Origin: Pseudomonadota bacterium
GTDB lineage: Bacteria > Myxococcota_A > Polyangia > GCA-2747355
Direction: 5' to 3'
NCBI GenBank assembly: GCA_016702545.1
Contig: JADJDT010000049.1
Span: 1 to 6,020 of the forward strand
DNA: 6,020 nt
How positions within the stretch are numbered: position 1 is the stretch's first letter; every line of letters starts with the position of its first letter. The notes under the pieces are model-generated. The model saw nothing but the letters and a program-made list of their open reading frames with translations, ran no database searches and had not been told where the DNA came from. Positions 4,545 through 6,020 of this stretch are shown here, in pieces. The position numbers were made by a program, and so were the translations under genes.

Positions 4545-6020
4545 ACCAGTGCGAGCCCGGCTACCACAGCTACCCCCGACCTCGCCCACCGGCGCCCTCG
4601 AGCAAGGCATGCTGCTCAACCTCAGCGTCGCCGGCTGGTACCAGGACGGTTGCACCTGGGCACGAGACTGGGCCCTGCCCACGCTGCCCACGCAACAGGT
4701 CGGCTCGTGCCAGGTCTTCGACATCGGCGCCGGTGCCCTGCAAACCCGCATGGGCCTCAACCTCGGTGACACCACGCCGCGCCGCTGTCCCAGCTTCGCC
4801 ACCTGCGAACCCGGCAAGAGCTGCTGCATCGGGCGCTTTGCGGTGGGCGCCTACAACAGCTGCGCGGTGAAGTCCGACGGGACCCTGTGGTGCTTTGGGA
4901 GCAACGTCGATGGGCAGCTAGGACGAGGGACGATCGACGGCGGGAGTGCGTCGGCCCTCCCCGTGCTGGAGCAGAAGGGATCCGAGGTCGTCCCGCTGAA
5001 CGGTGTGATCCAGGCCCTCCTCGGCCGCAGCCACGGCTGCGCTCGCCGCAACGACGGAAGCCTCTGGTGCTGGGGGAAGAACGACCTCGGGCAGCTCGGC
5101 GACGGCACCACGCTGACGCGCACCTATCCCGTACCGGTCACGGCGCTCACTGGCGGAGCGGCCGTCGAGCAGGCCGCCGCGGGTGGGTCCTTCGTTTGCG
5201 TGCGACGCACCGACGGTACGCTCTGGTGCTGGGGCTCCAATGCCACTGGGGAGCTCGGCGATGGCACCACGATCTCGCGGTCGAGCCCGGTTCGGGTCAC
5301 GGCGCTCGGCACCGAGACGGTCGACCTCGCTGCCGGTTCGACCTACGCCTGTGCGCGGCAAGCGGACGGCCGCTTGTGGTGTTGGGGCGACAACGGCTTC
5401 GGACAGCTCGGCGACGGCACGACCTTGCCCCGCGCTGCTCCCGCGCCCGTCACCGCGCTCGGCACCGCGGTGGCTCAGGTCTCGCTTGGCGGCGGGCAGA
5501 GCTGTGCCCGGCTCGGCGACGGTAGCGTGTGGTGTTGGGGCAAGAACACCTACGGCCAGGTGGGTGACGGCACGACGATCGACCGCTACCACCCGACGCC
5601 GGTGACCGGGCTCGGCACCACGGCGGTCGAGCTTGCGGTGGGCGGCGGCCACGGCTGCGCACGTCATGACGACGGCAGCGTGTCCTGCTGGGGCTTCGCC
5701 TTACAGGGTCAGGTGGGCGACGGGACCACGGTCCTCAGTCGTCCCCTCCCGGTAGCGGTCGCCGGTCTGGGTACCACGGCGGCCGAGCTCGGCTCCGGCG
5801 GCACACATAGCTGCGCGCGGCGCACCGATGGCACGTTGTCGTGCTGGGGCGAGAACTTGCATGGCCAACTGGGTGACGGCACCGCCGGCGGCTCACCCAT
5901 CCCCACGCGCGCCCTGAGCCTCGGCTGCCAATGCGGCGATGGGGTGTGCAGCCGCTCCGAGATTGCGTCAAGGCTGCGTCGCCGATTGTTGGCAGGAGAG
6001 CTGCGGCGATGGCCGCTGCG
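4483..6020 (+). CDS. RCC1-propeller part of the same surface lipoprotein (3' end outside window)
   Basis: This frame is open from 4483 to the right edge; the authentic reading enters it near 4588 after a short bridge in another frame (4490-4577, ending CEPGYHSYP). It gives TGALEQGMLLNLSVAGWYQD, then CTWARDWALPTLPTQQVGSC, CEPGKSCCIGR, a seven-blade RCC1 propeller (4837-5922) and a cysteine module CQCGDGVC (5926-5949). RCC1 repeats form a seven-bladed beta-propeller used in protein-protein binding; bacterial secreted versions are common in Myxococcota-type genomes and mostly uncharacterised. With the upstream part the protein exceeds 900 residues. It is almost certainly the continuation of the 3273 gene, since there is no RBS or start between them and the middle domain reads through once single-base shifts are allowed. 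A further frame change near 5960-5974 affects the end. A ligand cannot be predicted. Confidence 0.85.
4837..5922 (+). repeat. Seven RCC1 repeats (complete propeller)
   Basis: Seven copies of a roughly 51-residue unit carry a W/S-C-W/F-G core at 4888 (WCFG), 5065, 5224, 5377 and 5530 (WCWG), and 5683 and 5839 (SCWG). Spacings are 177, 159, 153, 153, 153 and 156 bp. The consensus is GxxxxCARxxDGxLWCWG, then NxxGQLGDGTT and PxPVTALGT. Seven is the number needed to close an RCC1 propeller. Each blade has Cys-x9-Cys. Confidence 0.93.
5926..6019 (+). other. C-terminal CGDGxC cysteine-rich module, frameshifted
   Basis: CQCGDGVCSRSE (5926-5961) continues, after restoring one base near 5961 and one near 5973, as DCVK, GCVADCWQESCGDGRC (to 6019). 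This matches the recurrent CGDGxC...ExCxxxCxxDC pattern of secreted Myxococcota proteins. Both missing bases would be in short G runs. The module is probably repeated beyond the edge. Confidence 0.6.

Noticed and set aside
4887..5667. Plus- and minus-strand open frames overlapping the RCC1 region
   Set aside because: They lie in other frames of a strongly periodic repeat; only the frame open from 4483 gives the seven WCWG-type blades.

Overview
The window is very GC-rich. Its gene content points to a deltaproteobacterial/Myxococcota-type genome: Asp/Gly/Pro-rich lipoproteins, CGDGxC cysteine modules and a GxGVVExGExCDxG motif of the myxococcus cysteine-rich repeat type. This placement is inferred from protein style. 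No rRNA or marker gene is present, and I saw no tRNA, CRISPR array or insertion sequence.

Layout. (1) Positions 1-1761, minus strand, hold a DprE1-like FAD-dependent oxidase followed by a DprE2-like short-chain dehydrogenase that runs off the left edge. Both are cut by many frameshifts. No stop codon in any minus-strand frame separates the two domains, so they look like one fused polypeptide. (2) Positions 1762-1888 form a short divergent intergenic region with two perfect 14-bp palindromes near or over the flanking starts. (3) Positions 1889-3157, plus strand, hold an unrecognised secreted lipoprotein with about a dozen apparent frameshifts. It has a lipobox and propeller-like strand patterns. 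(4) Positions 3158-3272 form a relatively AT-rich intergenic pocket with a weak promoter candidate and a good Shine-Dalgarno sequence. (5) From 3273 to beyond the right edge lies a large secreted lipoprotein. Its parts in order are a lipobox, a 15-unit Asn-Ala-Met tandem repeat, an unrecognised middle domain with a myxo-type cysteine motif and an acidic Ca-loop-like motif, a complete seven-blade RCC1 propeller with an invariant C-x9-C in every blade, and a C-terminal CGDGxC cysteine module. It is broken by frameshifts near 4490, 4577-4587 and 5960-5974.

How it fits together. The minus-strand pair would carry out a two-step, FAD then NAD(P)H, sugar epimerisation on a polyprenyl-phosphate pentose or related lipid-linked substrate for the cell envelope. 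The plus-strand genes are two tandem surface lipoproteins. A functional link between the two sides is not shown by the sequence.

The frameshifts are dense in 1-3157 and rare in 3300-5955. Several sit at C or G runs, and the motifs on both sides remain intact. That pattern suggests uncorrected read errors more than true gene decay, but a consensus from raw reads would be needed to decide. Coordinates of broken genes are therefore composite.
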